Of a stretch of DNA of 64,000 bases, positions 47,045 through 55,593 are shown in pieces (within the stretch, counting starts at the first letter, position 1; every line of letters starts with the position of its first letter). Made by a program: the position numbers and the translations under genes. Where the stretch lies: contig NZ_CP012750.1 in the NCBI RefSeq assembly GCF_001302565.1, positions 2,542,001 through 2,606,000 on the forward strand. The letters are read 5' to 3'. The notes beneath the pieces are model-generated. The model was not told the origin of the DNA and made no database searches. It was given only the letters and a program-made list of their open reading frames with translations. The stretch is from Glutamicibacter halophytocola. Lineage in GTDB: Bacteria > Actinomycetota > Actinomycetes > Actinomycetales > Micrococcaceae.

Positions 47045-48916
47045 ATGTGCGGAATTGTTGGATATGCAGGAACCTCGAGCCGAGTCACCGACCACGGTGC
47101 CCTCGACGTTCTGATTGAAGGTTTGCGCCGGTTGGAATACCGCGGCTACGACTCGGCTGGTGTCGCAGTTGTCGCCGATGGCGCTATTCACTCTCGCAAG
47201 AAGGCCGGCAAGCTGGCCAACTTGGAGAATGAAATTGCTGAAGCTCCACTGCCCCAGTCGATGACTGGCATTGGACATACCCGTTGGGCAACCCACGGTG
47301 GGCCGAGTGATGGCAACGCCCACCCACACCTCGCCGATGGTGGCAAGCTTGCCATGATCCACAACGGAATTATCGAGAACTTCGCCGGCATCAAGGCCGA
47401 GCTGCTCGCCGAAGGCGTTGCTTTCCTCTCGGAAACCGACACCGAAGTTGCAGCCGCCTTGCTGGGCAAGATCTACACCAACGAAGCCGAAGGCGATTTG
47501 ACCCGTGCCATGCGCTTGGCCGTTCAGCGCCTGGAAGGTGCCTTCACCCTGTTGGCCGTCCACCAGGACCACCCAGGTGTTGTTGTGGCGGCTCGCCGCA
47601 ACTCGCCACTGGTCCTCGGCTTGGGTGACGGCGAGAACTTCCTGGGATCCGATGTTTCCGGCTTCATCGACTTCACCCGTCGTGCTGTGGAACTGGGCCA
47701 GGACCAGATTGTCACCATCACCCCTCAGAGCCACTCCATCATCGACTTCAACGGCACCCCTGCAGAGGGCAAGGAATTCACCGTTGACTGGGATGCAGCC
47801 AGCGCCGAGAAGGGCGGCTTCGCCTCCTTCATGGAGAAGGAAATCTTCGACCAGCCTGCAGCTGTCGCCGACACCCTGCTGGGCCGCTCGGACGCTAACG
47901 GCCGCTTGACCCTCGATGAGCTTCGCATCTCTCCCGAGGAGCTGGCGAAGATCACCAAGATTGTTGTCCTTGCTTGCGGCACCAGCGCTTACGCCGGCAC
48001 CGTAGCAAAGTACGCCATCGAATCCTGGTGCCGCATCCCGGTTGAGGTCGAGCTCTCCCACGAGTTCCGCTACCGCGAACCGATCGTGGACGAGAACACC
48101 CTGATTGTGTCCATCTCCCAGTCAGGCGAGACCATGGATACCCTGATGGCTGTGCGCTACGCCAAGGAACAGGGCGCCAAGACCCTGTCCATCTGCAACA
48201 CCAACGGGTCCACCATCCCGCGTGAATCCGATGCGGTGCTGTACACCCACGCAGGTCCGGAAATCGCAGTGGCCTCCACCAAGGCCTTCCTGGCACAGAT
48301 CACCGCGACCTACCTGCTGGGCCTGTACCTGGCGCAACTGCGCGGCAACCTGTTCTCCGGCCAGATCAAGGACATCCTTGCCGACCTGGGCAAGATCCCT
48401 TCCAAGATCCAGGACATCCTGGACCGCGCTGAAGAGATCAAGACGGTGGCCCGCAAGATGGCTGACACCCCATCGGTATTGTTCCTGGGCCGCCACGTTG
48501 GCTACCCGGTAGCAATGGAAGGCGCCTTGAAGCTCAAGGAAATCGCCTACATCCATGCGGAAGGCTTCGCCGCTGGCGAGCTCAAGCACGGTCCGATCGC
48601 CCTGATCGAGCAGGACCAGCCGGTCTTCGTGGTGGTTCCGTCCCCACGCGGCCGCGACTCCCTGCACTCGAAGGTTGTCTCCAACATCCAGGAAGTTCGC
48701 GCCCGCGGTGCAAACACCCTGGTGATCGCGGAGTCCGGCGATGAGGACGTCCGCGCCTACGCAGAGTTCGTCTTCTACGTGCCAGAGACCCCAACCCTGC
48801 TGATGCCGCTGCTGACCACCGTTCCGCTGCAGCTGTTCGCTTGCGAGCTGGCTTCAGCCAAGGGCTATGACGTGGACCAGCCGCGCAACTTGGCCAAGTC
48901 GGTGACCGTGGAGTAA
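47045..48916 (+). CDS. glmS: Glutamine-fructose-6-phosphate aminotransferase
   Basis: 623 aa. Makes glucosamine-6-phosphate from fructose-6-phosphate and glutamine. An N-terminal glutaminase domain with nucleophile Cys2 (MCGIVGYAG), HTRWATHGGPSD, then two SIS isomerase domains (ACGTSAYAG; SQSGETMDTL; VLFLGRHVGYPVAMEGALKLKEIAYIHAE; C-terminal DQPRNLAKSVTVE). AGGA lies 8 nt before the ATG, but a TAGGAT box 7 nt before it also fits a leaderless start. Feeds glmM nearby. Confidence 0.97.
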   Translation: MCGIVGYAGTSSRVTDHGALDVLIEGLRRLEYRGYDSAGVAVVADGAIHSRKKAGKLANLENEIAEAPLPQSMTGIGHTRWATHGGPSDGNAHPHLADGGKLAMIHNGIIENFAGIKAELLAEGVAFLSETDTEVAAALLGKIYTNEAEGDLTRAMRLAVQRLEGAFTLLAVHQDHPGVVVAARRNSPLVLGLGDGENFLGSDVSGFIDFTRRAVELGQDQIVTITPQSHSIIDFNGTPAEGKEFTVDWDAASAEKGGFASFMEKEIFDQPAAVADTLLGRSDANGRLTLDELRISPEELAKITKIVVLACGTSAYAGTVAKYAIESWCRIPVEVELSHEFRYREPIVDENTLIVSISQSGETMDTLMAVRYAKEQGAKTLSICNTNGSTIPRESDAVLYTHAGPEIAVASTKAFLAQITATYLLGLYLAQLRGNLFSGQIKDILADLGKIPSKIQDILDRAEEIKTVARKMADTPSVLFLGRHVGYPVAMEGALKLKEIAYIHAEGFAAGELKHGPIALIEQDQPVFVVVPSPRGRDSLHSKVVSNIQEVRARGANTLVIAESGDEDVRAYAEFVFYVPETPTLLMPLLTTVPLQLFACELASAKGYDVDQPRNLAKSVTVE

Positions 48917-48934
48917 TCCACGCGTCGCCACCAC

Positions 48935-48971
48935 GCAAAGAGTCCACACCATTTTGGTGTGGACTCTTTGC
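48935..48971. terminator. Terminator between glmS and ptsH
   Basis: Perfect 16-bp stem (48935-48950 with 48956-48971) with a 5-nt loop between two convergent genes; serves glmS (plus) and ptsH (minus). Confidence 0.85.
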
Positions 48972-49001
48972 TGTTAACTCAAGAAAATCGCTGCAGGACT
49001 T

Positions 49002-49280
49002 CTAGCTGGCGTCGTGGTCGGTTTCCAAGACTGCCGCCAATGCATCCAACGCGGCTTGCGCACCGGCATCCTCGCTACGCAGCACCACCACTTCCCCGTG
49101 CCCGGCGCCCAGGCCCATCAGGGTCAGGATGCTGCTGGCATCGCCGGCGTCTTCCGCCGGCTCGCCCTGGCGCGCAATGGTGATGTCAAAGTCGTAGTCG
49201 CTGGCGGCCTCGGCGAAGATCGCAGCCGGACGTGCGTGCAAGCCGACGCTGCTGCCGATGGTGGCTGTACGTTCAATCAT
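49002..49280 (-). CDS. ptsH: PTS phosphocarrier protein HPr
   Basis: 92 aa. The phosphorylation site is His15 in GLHARPAA; the serine of SSILTLMGLG matches the regulatory Ser46 position. It carries phosphate from Enzyme I to sugar-specific EII proteins such as MtlA encoded nearby. It follows ptsI by 46 bp. Confidence 0.95.
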   Translation of the reverse strand: MIERTATIGSSVGLHARPAAIFAEAASDYDFDITIARQGEPAEDAGDASSILTLMGLGAGHGEVVVLRSEDAGAQAALDALAAVLETDHDAS

Positions 49281-49326
49281 GGTGTTGTTCCTTTTCTGGT
49301 TGTTGGTTCGTGACAGGCTTCTTGGG

Positions 49327-51006
49327 CTAGAGCCCGAGCTGATCGAGAATGGGCAGGCCTGCGCGCACCTGCTGCTGGGCTTCCTGTGCGTTACGCGCGT
49401 TCAGCGCCACCTCGGCCAGTTCCTGCGCCTGCGCCAGGGTGATCGAGCGCAGCACCGAGCTGACCGCGGGAATCGAGCGTGCGCTCATGGACAGGGTGGC
49501 AACACCCAGGCCCGCCAGGACCACCGCCATGGCAGGATCGCCGGCGGACTCCCCGCACACGCCGACCGGGCGCTGGCCCGCCAGCTGCGCGCCGTCCACC
49601 GCGTGCTTGACCAGCTGCAAGACGGCAGGCTGCCATCCGGTATTCAGCGCGGCCAGGGAGCCAAGCTGCCGGTCTGCGGCCATCGCGTACTGGGTGAGGT
49701 CATTGGTGCCCAGCGAGGCGAACTGCACCGGTTGCAGCACATGCCGGGAGTTGAGCGCCGCGGAGGGCACCTCGATCATCACCCCGGGAGTCCTCAGCCC
49801 GGCGTCAGCGCACATCCGGGCAAAGGCTTCGGAATCCTCGACGGTGGAAATCATCGGGGCCATGACCCAGACCTCGGCGCTGCTCCCGGCAGCGGCCTGG
49901 GCGATGGCCTGCAGCTGGCGCTGCAGCACGCCGGGGTTGCTCCAGTCCGTGCGGTAGCCGCGCACGCCCAGCGCCGGATTCGGCTCCGTCGAGTCGGTCA
50001 GGAAGGGCAGTGGCTTATCAGCGCCGGCATCCAGGGTGCGGACCACGACCTTCTTGCCGGCAAAGGCATCGAAGACCCCGGCATAGGCGGCAGCTTGTTC
50101 CTCCACGCTGGGCTCGCTATCGCGTTCCAGGAAGCAGAATTCCGTGCGGAACAATCCGACACCTTCGGCGCCGTCGGCAGCGGCTCGGCGGGCGCTATCG
50201 GCGCCCCCGACGTTGGCCAGCAGCGGCACCGCGTGCCCATCGGCGGTGGCACCGGTGCCATCGAAGCTCTGCAGCTGGGCCGAGGCCTGCCACCGTTCGG
50301 CAGCCTGGCGCTCGGGCTGCCCCGGTTCCAGATGGATCTCTCCGGTGGCGCCATCCACATAGATTTCGGCATCCGCCAGGATCTGCTCGGCGCCAGCAGC
50401 GGCCACCACTGCTGGTAGCCCCAGCGAGCGGGCGATGATCGCGGTGTGCGACTGCGGGCCGCCTTCGGAGGTCAGCAGGGCCAGCACCTGCGCGGGATCC
50501 AGGGTGGCCGTGTCGGCGGGAGCAAGGTCCTGCGCTACGAGGATGAACGGGGTGTCGCTGTGCGGAATGCCTGGGGCAGGGGCGCCGCGCAGCTCGGCGA
50601 CGATGCGCTGGCGCACGTCCAGCACGTCGGTGGCGCGTTCGGCCATGTACCCGCCTAAAGCACCCAGCTGGGTGGCCACGGTCTGGGCCGCGTCCCAGAT
50701 GGCCCGCTCGGCACAGATGCCAGCGGTGATCTTCTTGGCGGCGGTCTTGAGCAGCATGCTGTCCTTGGCCATGAGGGCGGTGGCTTCCAAGACGGCCTTG
50801 GCATCGTCCTGGGCGTGGCTGGCCCGGTCTTTGAGCTGTTCATGCACGCGTCCAGCGGCCGCTTTCAGCTGCGCAATCGCGTCCTCGGCTGAGACATCTG
50901 GTGACAGCCGCTGCTCGGCGTGCGGTTCTTGAACCGGTTGCGGCATGTGGCGGATTGTTCCGATAATGCGGCCCGGGCTGACCCCGACGCCCTTCAAATT
51001 TTGCAT
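49327..51006 (-). CDS. ptsI: PTS Enzyme I (phosphoenolpyruvate-protein phosphotransferase)
   Basis: 559 aa from the ATG at 51006 (GGAA upstream); the frame extends 11 codons further without conservation. Takes phosphate from PEP to its His187 in GGPQSHTAI and passes it to HPr. The PEP-binding barrel blocks (VGLFRTEFCFLER, GANDLTQY-like SLGTNDLTQYAM, VGVCGESAGDP) are intact. Divergent from the TetR-mtlA-mtlD genes, so general PTS and mannitol genes share one control region. Confidence 0.95.
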   Translation of the reverse strand: MQNLKGVGVSPGRIIGTIRHMPQPVQEPHAEQRLSPDVSAEDAIAQLKAAAGRVHEQLKDRASHAQDDAKAVLEATALMAKDSMLLKTAAKKITAGICAERAIWDAAQTVATQLGALGGYMAERATDVLDVRQRIVAELRGAPAPGIPHSDTPFILVAQDLAPADTATLDPAQVLALLTSEGGPQSHTAIIARSLGLPAVVAAAGAEQILADAEIYVDGATGEIHLEPGQPERQAAERWQASAQLQSFDGTGATADGHAVPLLANVGGADSARRAAADGAEGVGLFRTEFCFLERDSEPSVEEQAAAYAGVFDAFAGKKVVVRTLDAGADKPLPFLTDSTEPNPALGVRGYRTDWSNPGVLQRQLQAIAQAAAGSSAEVWVMAPMISTVEDSEAFARMCADAGLRTPGVMIEVPSAALNSRHVLQPVQFASLGTNDLTQYAMAADRQLGSLAALNTGWQPAVLQLVKHAVDGAQLAGQRPVGVCGESAGDPAMAVVLAGLGVATLSMSARSIPAVSSVLRSITLAQAQELAEVALNARNAQEAQQQVRAGLPILDQLGL

Positions 51007-51126
51007 GGTCGTTCCTTGTCTTGGCGCGGGCGCACCCATCCCTGCTGCAGTGCGGGTGTGGTGCGGGTTTCGCGATAAGTTCTTGGCGTTTGCGCGATGC
51101 TGTGATTCAATTCATATAACAGCGCT

Positions 51127-51149
51127 ATAAGTGATAGGGTAACGCTTAT
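51127..51149. promoter_or_regulatory. Putative TetR operator
   Basis: Inverted repeat ATAAGTGAT-N5-AACGCTTAT (7 of 9 pairs) that overlaps the TetR start codon and lies in the ptsI-tetR divergent region. Position fits autoregulation and possibly control of ptsHI. Confidence 0.45.
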
Positions 51150-51870
51150 GAGTTCCAATGACCAGTTGCCTCCGAAAACTCGCCTGCTGCAAGCAGCCAC
51201 CGAACTGCTGGCGAATGCAGGCAGCGAGCCGGTGTCGACTCGGCAGATCACCAAACTCGCTGGTGTCACCGCACCAACCCTTTACCACCACTTCGGAGAC
51301 AAGGAAGGACTGTTTAATGCAGTAGTCACCGCAGGTTTCGAAGAGTACCTGGCAGGCGAACGAGCCATCAATTTGGATTCCAATCCAATCGAGGACATCC
51401 GCCGCCTCTGGGATGGCCATGTGCAGTTCGGCCTTGATAAGACCCACCTTTATCTGGTGTTGTTCGGCAACATCCGCCCCGAAAGCCGCCCGGCAATCGT
51501 GGCAGAGGCTGAACAGCTGGTGGCCGAACGGCTCAACCGCGCGGCCATAGCCGGACAGTTGAAAGTTCCACCGCATGAAGCGGCACGCAGCATCATGGCC
51601 GCCAACGTCGGCGTCACCCTGATGCTCATCGCCGAATCAGCGGACCGGAGAAATCTGGAGTTGTCCACGATGACGCGCGACTCCATGATCCAGGCCGTGT
51701 TCAATGACGAAGCGCACGCCCAGTTCTCCGAACCCACCAATCAGTCCTCCGTCGTCGTTGCCGCCATTGCCTTGAATGCGGCACTGCAGTCTTCGAACTC
51801 CAACGAGCTATCCAGTACAGAACTCAAGCTGTTCTTGGAATGGCTTCACAGGATCTCTTCCTCCGGATAG
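51148..51870 (+). CDS. TetR family transcriptional regulator
   Basis: 240 aa. N-terminal helix-turn-helix with VSTRQITKLAGVTAPTLYHHFGDKEGLFNAVV (about residues 30-60) and a variable all-helical ligand domain. It lies 72 bp upstream of mtlA on the same strand and divergent from ptsI, hence probably a regulator of mannitol and/or general PTS genes. Mannitol operons are more often governed by MtlR/DeoR-type proteins, so TetR control is unusual. A possible operator overlaps its start. Confidence 0.85.
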   Translation: MSSNDQLPPKTRLLQAATELLANAGSEPVSTRQITKLAGVTAPTLYHHFGDKEGLFNAVVTAGFEEYLAGERAINLDSNPIEDIRRLWDGHVQFGLDKTHLYLVLFGNIRPESRPAIVAEAEQLVAERLNRAAIAGQLKVPPHEAARSIMAANVGVTLMLIAESADRRNLELSTMTRDSMIQAVFNDEAHAQFSEPTNQSSVVVAAIALNAALQSSNSNELSSTELKLFLEWLHRISSSG

Positions 51871-51942
51871 CCTCGAAGTCCCACGACCACCCATAATCTC
51901 CAGATCTACTACCCGCCCACGGGCGAATTCTTAGGATTAGTC

Positions 51943-53904
51943 ATGGAAACAGAAACGGTTGAAAAACCACGCGCCGGCTTGAGAGTCGGTGTCCAGAAGT
52001 TCGGCACCTTCCTCTCAGGCATGATCATGCCCAATATCGGCGCATTCATCGCCTGGGGCCTGATTACAGCCCTGTTCATCCCGAAAGGCTTCCTGCCAAA
52101 CGAGCAGCTGGCACTGCTGGTGAGCCCGATGATCACCTTCCTGTTGCCGCTGCTCATCGGCTACACCGGCGGACATGCCATCCATGGTTTGCGCGGCGGC
52201 GTTGTCGGCGCCGCGGCAACCATGGGCGTGATCGTGGGTACCGATATCCCGATGTTCATTGGCGCGATGATCATGGGCCCGCTGGCGGCTTGGGTCATGA
52301 AGAAGCTGGATGCACTGTGGGATGGCCGCATCAAGCCCGGCTTCGAGATGCTGGTGAACAACTTCTCGGCGGGCATTGTTGCCGCCATCATGGCCATCAT
52401 CGGCATGCTGCTCGTCGGCCCAGCCGTCAAGGCCTTCAGCCAGGGCGCAGCCACCGCAGTTGACTTCCTGGTCCAGCATGGCCTGCTGCCGCTGACCAGC
52501 ATCCTGATCGAGCCGGCCAAGATCCTGTTCCTGAACAACGCCATCAACCACGGCATCCTCACCCCGCTGGGCACCGAGGAATCATTGAACGCCGGCAAAT
52601 CGATGCTCTTCCTGCTCGAGTCCAACCCCGGCCCGGGCCTCGGCCTGCTGCTGGCCTACACGGTCTTCGGACGCGGCATGGCCCGCGCCTCGGCTCCCGG
52701 TGCCGCGCTGATCCAGTTCGTCGGCGGTATCCACGAGATCTACTTCCCTTACGTGCTGATGAAGCCAGTAATCGTTCTGGCTCCGATCCTCGGCGGCATG
52801 ACCGGCGTCTTCACCCTCGTGGTGACCGGTGCCGGCCTGCGATCGCCTGCGGCTCCTGGCAGCATCTTGGCCGTATTCGCCGCGGCGTCCTCGGATAGCT
52901 ATCTCGGCGTCACCCTCTCGGTGCTCTTTGCCACCATCGTCTCCTTTGTCGTTGCAGGGCTGATCCTGAAGCTGAGCAAGAACACCGAAGGCGACGAGCT
53001 GGGTGAAGCCACCTCGAAGATGGAGGCCATGAAGGGCAAGAAGAGCTCGGTAGCTTCTGCTTTGGTTTCCGCGGCCGCTACCTCCGGTCCAATCCGCACC
53101 GTCGTTTTTGCTTGCGATGCAGGCATGGGCTCGAGCGCCATGGGCGCTTCGGTACTGCGCAACAAGATCAAGGACGCCGGCTTTGGCGACGTCAAGGTCA
53201 CCAACTCGGCCATTGCCAACCTGACCGACACCTACGACATCGTGGTGACGCATCAGGACCTCGCGGATCGCGCCAAGCCGAAGACCGGAAGTGCCACGCA
53301 CGTCTCGGTGGACAACTTCATGAACAGCCCTCGCTATGACGAAATCGTTGAACTGGTGCGCACGAGCAACACTGCCCCAGCCGATGCCGCGCCTGCCGAA
53401 ACCGTCCCGGCTGCCCCCGCTGCTGCAGACGCAGCCTCCGAGGACGAGAATGCCGAAGCCCAGCCAGCCCACGAGGTTCTGGCGGCGGATGGCGTGGTGC
53501 TCCAGGGCACCGCGACCGAGCGCGATGCAGCCATCGACGAAGTCGGCCAGTTGCTGATGCAGCGTGGCTCCGTTGACGCGGACTACGTGTTGGCCATGCA
53601 CGAACGCGAGACCTCGGTGTCCACCTATATGGGCAACTTCCTGGCCATCCCGCACGGCACCAATGATGCCAAGGAGCACATCAACCACTCGGCCGTCGCC
53701 GTGGTCCGCTATCCGGAAGGCATCGACTGGGGCGGCAAGGACGTGAAGTTTGTCGTGGGTGTTGCGGGCTTGAACAATGAACATCTGAAGATCCTGGCCT
53801 CCATCGCCAAGATCTTCACCAACAAGGACCAGGTCGCCCAGCTGGAGCAGGCCACTTCCGTCGAGGAAATCCTTGATCTATTCGGAAAGGTCAACACCAA
53901 GTGA
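51943..53904 (+). CDS. mtlA: PTS mannitol-specific EIICBA
   Basis: 653 aa. Membrane IIC domain (residues about 15-345; FGTFLSGMIMPNIGAFIAWG and GGIHEIYFPYVLMKP), IIB with phosphocysteine Cys391 in FACDAGMGSSAMG, an Ala/Pro/Glu-rich linker (about 475-515), and IIA with His571 in AIPHGTND. Imports mannitol as mannitol-1-phosphate using phosphate from HPr. AGGA precedes the ATG. Overlaps mtlD by 4 bp. Confidence 0.95.
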   Translation: METETVEKPRAGLRVGVQKFGTFLSGMIMPNIGAFIAWGLITALFIPKGFLPNEQLALLVSPMITFLLPLLIGYTGGHAIHGLRGGVVGAAATMGVIVGTDIPMFIGAMIMGPLAAWVMKKLDALWDGRIKPGFEMLVNNFSAGIVAAIMAIIGMLLVGPAVKAFSQGAATAVDFLVQHGLLPLTSILIEPAKILFLNNAINHGILTPLGTEESLNAGKSMLFLLESNPGPGLGLLLAYTVFGRGMARASAPGAALIQFVGGIHEIYFPYVLMKPVIVLAPILGGMTGVFTLVVTGAGLRSPAAPGSILAVFAAASSDSYLGVTLSVLFATIVSFVVAGLILKLSKNTEGDELGEATSKMEAMKGKKSSVASALVSAAATSGPIRTVVFACDAGMGSSAMGASVLRNKIKDAGFGDVKVTNSAIANLTDTYDIVVTHQDLADRAKPKTGSATHVSVDNFMNSPRYDEIVELVRTSNTAPADAAPAETVPAAPAAADAASEDENAEAQPAHEVLAADGVVLQGTATERDAAIDEVGQLLMQRGSVDADYVLAMHERETSVSTYMGNFLAIPHGTNDAKEHINHSAVAVVRYPEGIDWGGKDVKFVVGVAGLNNEHLKILASIAKIFTNKDQVAQLEQATSVEEILDLFGKVNTK

Positions 53905-55040
53905 AAGCCGTACATTTTGGAGCGGGAAACATCGGCCGTGGCTTCGTCGGCTTGCTGCTGCACGAAGCCGGCTATGAGATCGTCTTCGCTGACGTAGCGG
54001 CAGAGCTCATCGACAGCCTTGCCGCTGCCGAGAGCTACACCGTGCATGAAGTTGGGCAGGAAGGACAGGACAAGGTCGTCACCGGCTTCAGCGCCCTGAA
54101 TTCCGGTTCGCAGCAGGCCGAGGTCATCGAGCAGATCGCCACGGCGGACCTGGTGACCACCGCGGTGGGCCCTCACATCCTGAAATTCGTCGCCCCGGCC
54201 ATCGCACAGGCCCTGGCCCAGCGCCCAGCCCAGCTGGCTCCATTGCATGTGATGGCCTGCGAGAACGCCATCAATGCCACCGATATCCTGCAGCAGGAAA
54301 TCCAGGGAGCATGGGAGGGCACGGAGCAGGAACTGGCCTCCCGCGCCATCTTCGCCAACACCGCGGTGGATCGCATTGTCCCGGCACAGGCACCCGGCCA
54401 GAACCTGGATGTCACCGTTGAGACCTTCTACGAGTGGGTCATCGACCGCACCCCGTTCAATGGCGACGAGCCAGCGATCCCCGGGGCAACCTTCGTTGAT
54501 GAATTGCTGCCTTACATTGAACGCAAGCTGTTCACCGTGAATACGGGACATGCCAGCGCAGCGTACTTCGGCGCCGCAGCGGGAATTGAGAAGATCTCCG
54601 ATGCGATGGCTGATGAGCAGATCTCGCAGAAGGTGAATGCAGTCCTGCAGGAGACCAAGTCGCTGCTGGTGACCAAGCACGGACTGGATCCAGTAGCGCA
54701 GGAAGCCTATGTGCAGAAGATCCTGACCCGCTTCACCAACCCGCACCTGCCTGACACCGTGGGCCGCGTGGGCCGTGCGCCAATGCGCAAGCTCAGCCGC
54801 CATGAACGATTCATCGGCCCAGCTGCGGACCTGGCTGAACGCGGAATGCCAACGTCAGCCTTGTCTGTGGCCATTGCCGCGGCTCTGCAGTTCAACGCAC
54901 CAGGAGATGAAGAGGCCGTGGCCCTGCACCAGATCCTGGAAAGCCAGTCCCCTGATGAGGCCACCGCCTCGATCACCGGACTAGAGCCGGGGCATCCGCT
55001 CTTCGCTCAGGTCAGCTCGCTCATCGCTGAAGCTGTCTAG
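53901..55040 (+). CDS. mtlD: Mannitol-1-phosphate 5-dehydrogenase
   Basis: 379 aa. Oxidises mannitol-1-phosphate to fructose-6-phosphate with NAD. N-terminal Rossmann motif VHFGAGNIGRGFVG; catalytic helix around VNTGHASAAYFG with KLFTVNTGH (Lys/His). The ATG overlaps the mtlA stop. Product feeds glycolysis or GlmS. Confidence 0.95.
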   Translation: MKAVHFGAGNIGRGFVGLLLHEAGYEIVFADVAAELIDSLAAAESYTVHEVGQEGQDKVVTGFSALNSGSQQAEVIEQIATADLVTTAVGPHILKFVAPAIAQALAQRPAQLAPLHVMACENAINATDILQQEIQGAWEGTEQELASRAIFANTAVDRIVPAQAPGQNLDVTVETFYEWVIDRTPFNGDEPAIPGATFVDELLPYIERKLFTVNTGHASAAYFGAAAGIEKISDAMADEQISQKVNAVLQETKSLLVTKHGLDPVAQEAYVQKILTRFTNPHLPDTVGRVGRAPMRKLSRHERFIGPAADLAERGMPTSALSVAIAAALQFNAPGDEEAVALHQILESQSPDEATASITGLEPGHPLFAQVSSLIAEAV

Positions 55041-55063
55041 CAGCAGCAGGGTTTGTGCAAGCT

Positions 55064-55110
55064 CGCGGGGTTCCGCGTTGCCATGCGGCAACGCGGAACC
55101 CCGCGGTTTT
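55064..55110 (+). terminator. Terminator of mtlA-mtlD
   Basis: A 19-bp perfect GC-rich stem (55064-55082 with 55087-55105) with a 4-nt loop followed by GTTTT. Confidence 0.92.
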
Positions 55111-55150
55111 CTATCCGAGAATCCAGGTATTTCGCCCAGATGGCGGCCGA

Positions 55151-55156
55151 TATAAT
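55151..55156 (+). promoter_or_regulatory. -10 box of acpS (leaderless)
   Basis: Perfect TATAAT, 7 nt before the acpS ATG, so transcription should start at or next to the A of the start codon. No convincing -35 box is seen 16-18 bp upstream. Confidence 0.65.
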
Positions 55157-55163
55157 GGAATCC

Positions 55164-55514
55164 ATGATTGCAGGTATCGGAGTCGACATTGTCGACGTGC
55201 CCCGTTTTGGCCGACAACTCGAAAAGACCCCTCGCCTGAGAGAACGCCTCTTCACGGAAGAAGAACGCAACCTGCCTCTGCGCTCGCTGGCCGCCCGCTT
55301 TGCAGCCAAGGAAGCCATCGCCAAAGCGCTTGGTGGACCAGCTGGGATGAACTGGCAAGACTGCACCATCCGCAAAGATGAAGCCGGGGATCCACAAATC
55401 CACAACACCGGCTCCGTTGCCAAGGCCAGTGAACAGCGGGGAATCACTTCATGGCATCTGACCATGTCACACGATGGCGACATGGCCATCGCCATGGTCG
55501 TTGCCGAAAGCTGA
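55164..55514 (+). CDS. acpS: Holo-[acyl-carrier-protein] synthase
   Basis: 116 aa. Transfers phosphopantetheine from CoA to acyl carrier protein. [12 protein letters not shown] (Mg-binding Asp) and [14 protein letters not shown] (Glu) are the AcpS signatures, with [16 protein letters not shown] at the end. ATG at 55164 chosen because the conserved protein starts MIAGIGVD and a consensus -10 box is 7 nt upstream; the frame is open further upstream but runs through a terminator. Confidence 0.94.
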   Translation: MIAGIGVDIVDVPRFGRQLEKTPRLRERLFTEEERNLPLRSLAARFAAKEAIAKALGGPAGMNWQDCTIRKDEAGDPQIHNTGSVAKASEQRGITSWHLTMSHDGDMAIAMVVAES

Positions 55515-55593
55515 CACTTCCAAAACAAAAGAATAACGACACGATTGGCATTAAATAAGGATTCAGACGACCGCCTTGAGTATTGTTTGAATT

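Noticed and set aside
47039..48061. 340-codon minus-strand frame over glmS
   Set aside because: Antisense shadow of the glutaminase domain of glmS.
49258..50418. 386-codon plus-strand frame over ptsI
   Set aside because: Antisense shadow of Enzyme I.
52582..53784. 400-codon minus-strand frame over mtlA
   Set aside because: Antisense shadow; mtlA domains are continuous on the plus strand.
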